Assembly: GCF_027532945.1 (NCBI RefSeq)
Contig: NZ_JAPZTZ010000022.1
Coordinates: forward strand, 1 to 64,000
From: Phreatobacter sp.
Lineage (GTDB): Bacteria > Pseudomonadota > Alphaproteobacteria > Rhizobiales > Phreatobacteraceae
DNA: 64,000 nucleotides
Reading direction: 5' to 3'
Under the pieces are notes generated by a model. That model ran no database searches. It was not told the origin of the DNA and saw nothing but the letters and a program-made list of their open reading frames with translations. The position numbers were made by a program, and so were the translations under genes. Below, piece by piece: positions 62,789 through 64,000 of the stretch. How positions within the stretch are numbered: position 1 is the stretch's first letter; the number at the start of each line of letters is the position of its first letter.

Positions 62789-63628
62789 ATGACGCGTTTC
62801 TCTCTCCGCATGGCGGCGGCCGGCCTTGCCGGCCTCGCCCTCGCCGCCAGCCTCTCGCCGGCTTCGGCCGCCGGGCAGGTCGAACCGCCGCGCTTCAACT
62901 GGTCGTGGGCCGGCGTCTTCGGCACCTTCGACCGGGCGCAGCTGCAGCGTGGCTTCCAGGTCTACAAAGAGGTCTGTGCGGCCTGCCACGGCCTCGAGCT
63001 GGTGTCGTTCCGCAACCTCGCCCAGCCGGGCGGCCCCGGCTTCAGCACCGCCCAGGCGGCGCAGATCGCGGCGGACTGGATCCACAAGGTCCGCGAGATC
63101 GGTGACGACGGCCAGCCGGCCGAGCGCACGCCGCGCCTCGCCGATCGCATTCCCGGTCCCTTCCCGAACAAGAAGGCCGCCGAGGCCGCCAGTGGCGGCA
63201 AGGCGCCGCCGGACCTGTCGCTGATGCCGAAGGCGCGCACCTACGAGCGCGGCTTCCCGCGCTTCCTCTTCGACATCGTCACCCTCTATCAGGAGACGGG
63301 CGCCGATTATGTGAAGGCCTTCCTCACCGGCTACGAGGACGGCCACGAGGTGCCCCCGGGCACCCACTACAACAAGTATTACCCGGGCAACGCGGTCGCC
63401 ATGCCGAACGTGCTGCAGGACGGCCAGGTGACCTATTCGGACGGCTCGCCGCAGACGGCGAAGCAGTATGCCGCCGACGTCACCGCCTTCCTGATGTGGA
63501 CGGCGGAACCGCACATGGAGCAGCGCAAGCGCATCGGCTTCCAGGTGATCCTGTTCCTTCTGGTGCTCGGCGGTCTCGTCTATTTCACCAAGAAGAAGGT
63601 GTGGAAGGACGTCGAGGGCCACGCCTGA
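62789..63628 (+). CDS. petC: Cytochrome c1 subunit of the bc1 complex
   Basis: 279 residues. Signal peptide [28 protein letters not shown], then the haem site CAACH near residue 66 (VYKEVCAACHGLELVSF), the axial Met region (YYPGNAVAMPNVL), and a C-terminal membrane anchor (GFQVILFLLVLGGLVYFTKKK). It passes electrons from the Rieske centre to soluble or membrane cytochrome c. ATG 62789 follows GAAGGACTTCATGAG. A terminator follows. Confidence 0.96.
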   Translation: MTRFSLRMAAAGLAGLALAASLSPASAAGQVEPPRFNWSWAGVFGTFDRAQLQRGFQVYKEVCAACHGLELVSFRNLAQPGGPGFSTAQAAQIAADWIHKVREIGDDGQPAERTPRLADRIPGPFPNKKAAEAASGGKAPPDLSLMPKARTYERGFPRFLFDIVTLYQETGADYVKAFLTGYEDGHEVPPGTHYNKYYPGNAVAMPNVLQDGQVTYSDGSPQTAKQYAADVTAFLMWTAEPHMEQRKRIGFQVILFLLVLGGLVYFTKKKVWKDVEGHA

Positions 63629-63652
63629 GACGTGTCGACACGGACTTGACGA

Positions 63653-63676
63653 AGGGCCGCGCGAGCGGCCCTTTTT
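63653..63676 (+). terminator. Terminator of petABC
   Basis: AGGGCCGC (63653-63660), GCGA loop, GCGGCCCT (63665-63672), then TTTT: a classic intrinsic terminator 25 nt after petC. Confidence 0.9.
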
Positions 63677-63700
63677 CGTGGGGCTTCAGGGGACAGGCGC

Positions 63701-64000
63701 ATGGCCAAGGCGGTTCTGGGAATCATGGGCGGGTCGGGCATCTACGACCTGCCGGGCCTCGAAGGGCTTGAGGAGGTCGCCATCGCCTCGCCCTGGGGCG
63801 AGCCGTCCGACGTCCTGCGGCGTGGCCGCATCGGCGGCACCGAGATCGTCTTCCTGCCGCGGCACGGCCGGGGCCATCGCCTCAGCCCCTCCGATATCAA
63901 CTACCGCGCCAATATCGACGTGCTGAAGCGGGCAGGGGTCACCGACCTCGTCTCGCTCTCCGCCGTCGGCTCGTTCAAGGGCGAGTTGCCTCCGGGCCAT
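63701..64000 (+). CDS. mtnP: S-methyl-5'-thioadenosine phosphorylase (partial, cut by window end)
   Basis: The first 100 codons are present. MAKAVLGIMGGSGIYDLPGLEG carries the phosphate-binding GGSGIYD motif, and VFLPRHGRGHRLSPSDINYRANIDVLK the second conserved segment of MTA phosphorylases. It phosphorolyses 5'-methylthioadenosine to adenine and methylthioribose-1-phosphate in methionine salvage. It starts 24 nt after the petABC terminator and continues beyond the window. Confidence 0.93.
   Translation, partial: MAKAVLGIMGGSGIYDLPGLEGLEEVAIASPWGEPSDVLRRGRIGGTEIVFLPRHGRGHRLSPSDINYRANIDVLKRAGVTDLVSLSAVGSFKGELPPGH

Overview
This is a high-GC alphaproteobacterial chromosome segment, most likely from a member of the Hyphomicrobiales (Rhizobiales). 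The evidence is the CtrA/ChpT/GapR/TrcR cell-cycle regulators, the ctrA-fliI-fliJ neighbourhood, a split PntAA/PntAB/PntB transhydrogenase, an aa3-type oxidase subunit IV microprotein, Omp25/RopB-type barrel proteins and a separate petABC bc1 operon. I cannot name the genus. No rRNA, tRNA, CRISPR array, prophage or complete insertion sequence was seen. The left edge holds a broken drug/metabolite-type transporter and the right edge cuts through a methylthioadenosine phosphorylase gene.

Layout. 1-7 kb: truncated EamA transporter, gapR (nucleoid protein), an intact EamA transporter, a DUF1036 exported protein, cytochrome oxidase subunit IV, pntAA-pntAB-pntB, and a DUF3303/GNAT pair. 7-16 kb: TPR lipoprotein, rpsU, trcR (DUF1013), chpT, then a compact chemotaxis operon cheA-cheW-cheY-cheB-cheR. 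16-29 kb: TauE exporter, an outer-membrane barrel protein, an acyl-CoA synthetase with a flavoprotein dehydrogenase, a BrnT/BrnA toxin-antitoxin pair, LysE exporter, a chemoreceptor, propionyl-CoA synthetase, cysteine synthase, a cupin and a thioesterase. 29-34 kb: ctrA divergent from fliI-fliJ across about 0.7 kb of regulatory DNA, then a phosphoesterase. 34-38 kb: Nudix, MFS and GNAT genes and several very small, compositionally biased genes. 38-48 kb: a four-gene MoxR/DUF58/DUF4159/VWA-like operon divergent from a DUF1285-CoA pyrophosphatase-DUF6111-CCA-transferase operon. 48-56 kb: a GGDEF/EAL protein, an N-acyl amino acid synthase-like (LuxI-fold) gene, small proteins and a FAH/SDR/ALDH catabolic operon. 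57-60 kb: three tandem outer-membrane barrel genes. 60-64 kb: trmL, petABC, mtnP (partial).

How the genes work together. ChpT relays phosphate to CtrA in the known CckA-ChpT-CtrA pathway; GapR and TrcR are further cell-cycle factors; CtrA classically controls flagellar and chemotaxis genes, and fliI/fliJ plus the che operon and a chemoreceptor lie in the same window. The ctrA-fliI intergenic region has six GANTC (CcrM) sites within 125 bp near ctrA and several near-consensus CtrA half-site pairs near fliI. Energy metabolism is represented by transhydrogenase, an oxidase subunit and the bc1 complex.

The most interesting observations are: (i) a perfect TTAA-N7-TTAA site beside a hairpin-operator upstream of an orphan N-acyl amino acid synthase-like gene; (ii) a tandem array of outer-membrane protein genes with repeated leader and twin-hairpin terminator, in which a terminator scar marks a lost copy; (iii) the GANTC cluster at ctrA; (iv) the poorly understood MoxR/DUF58/DUF4159 operon. 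I did not find a clearly novel defence or mobile system.
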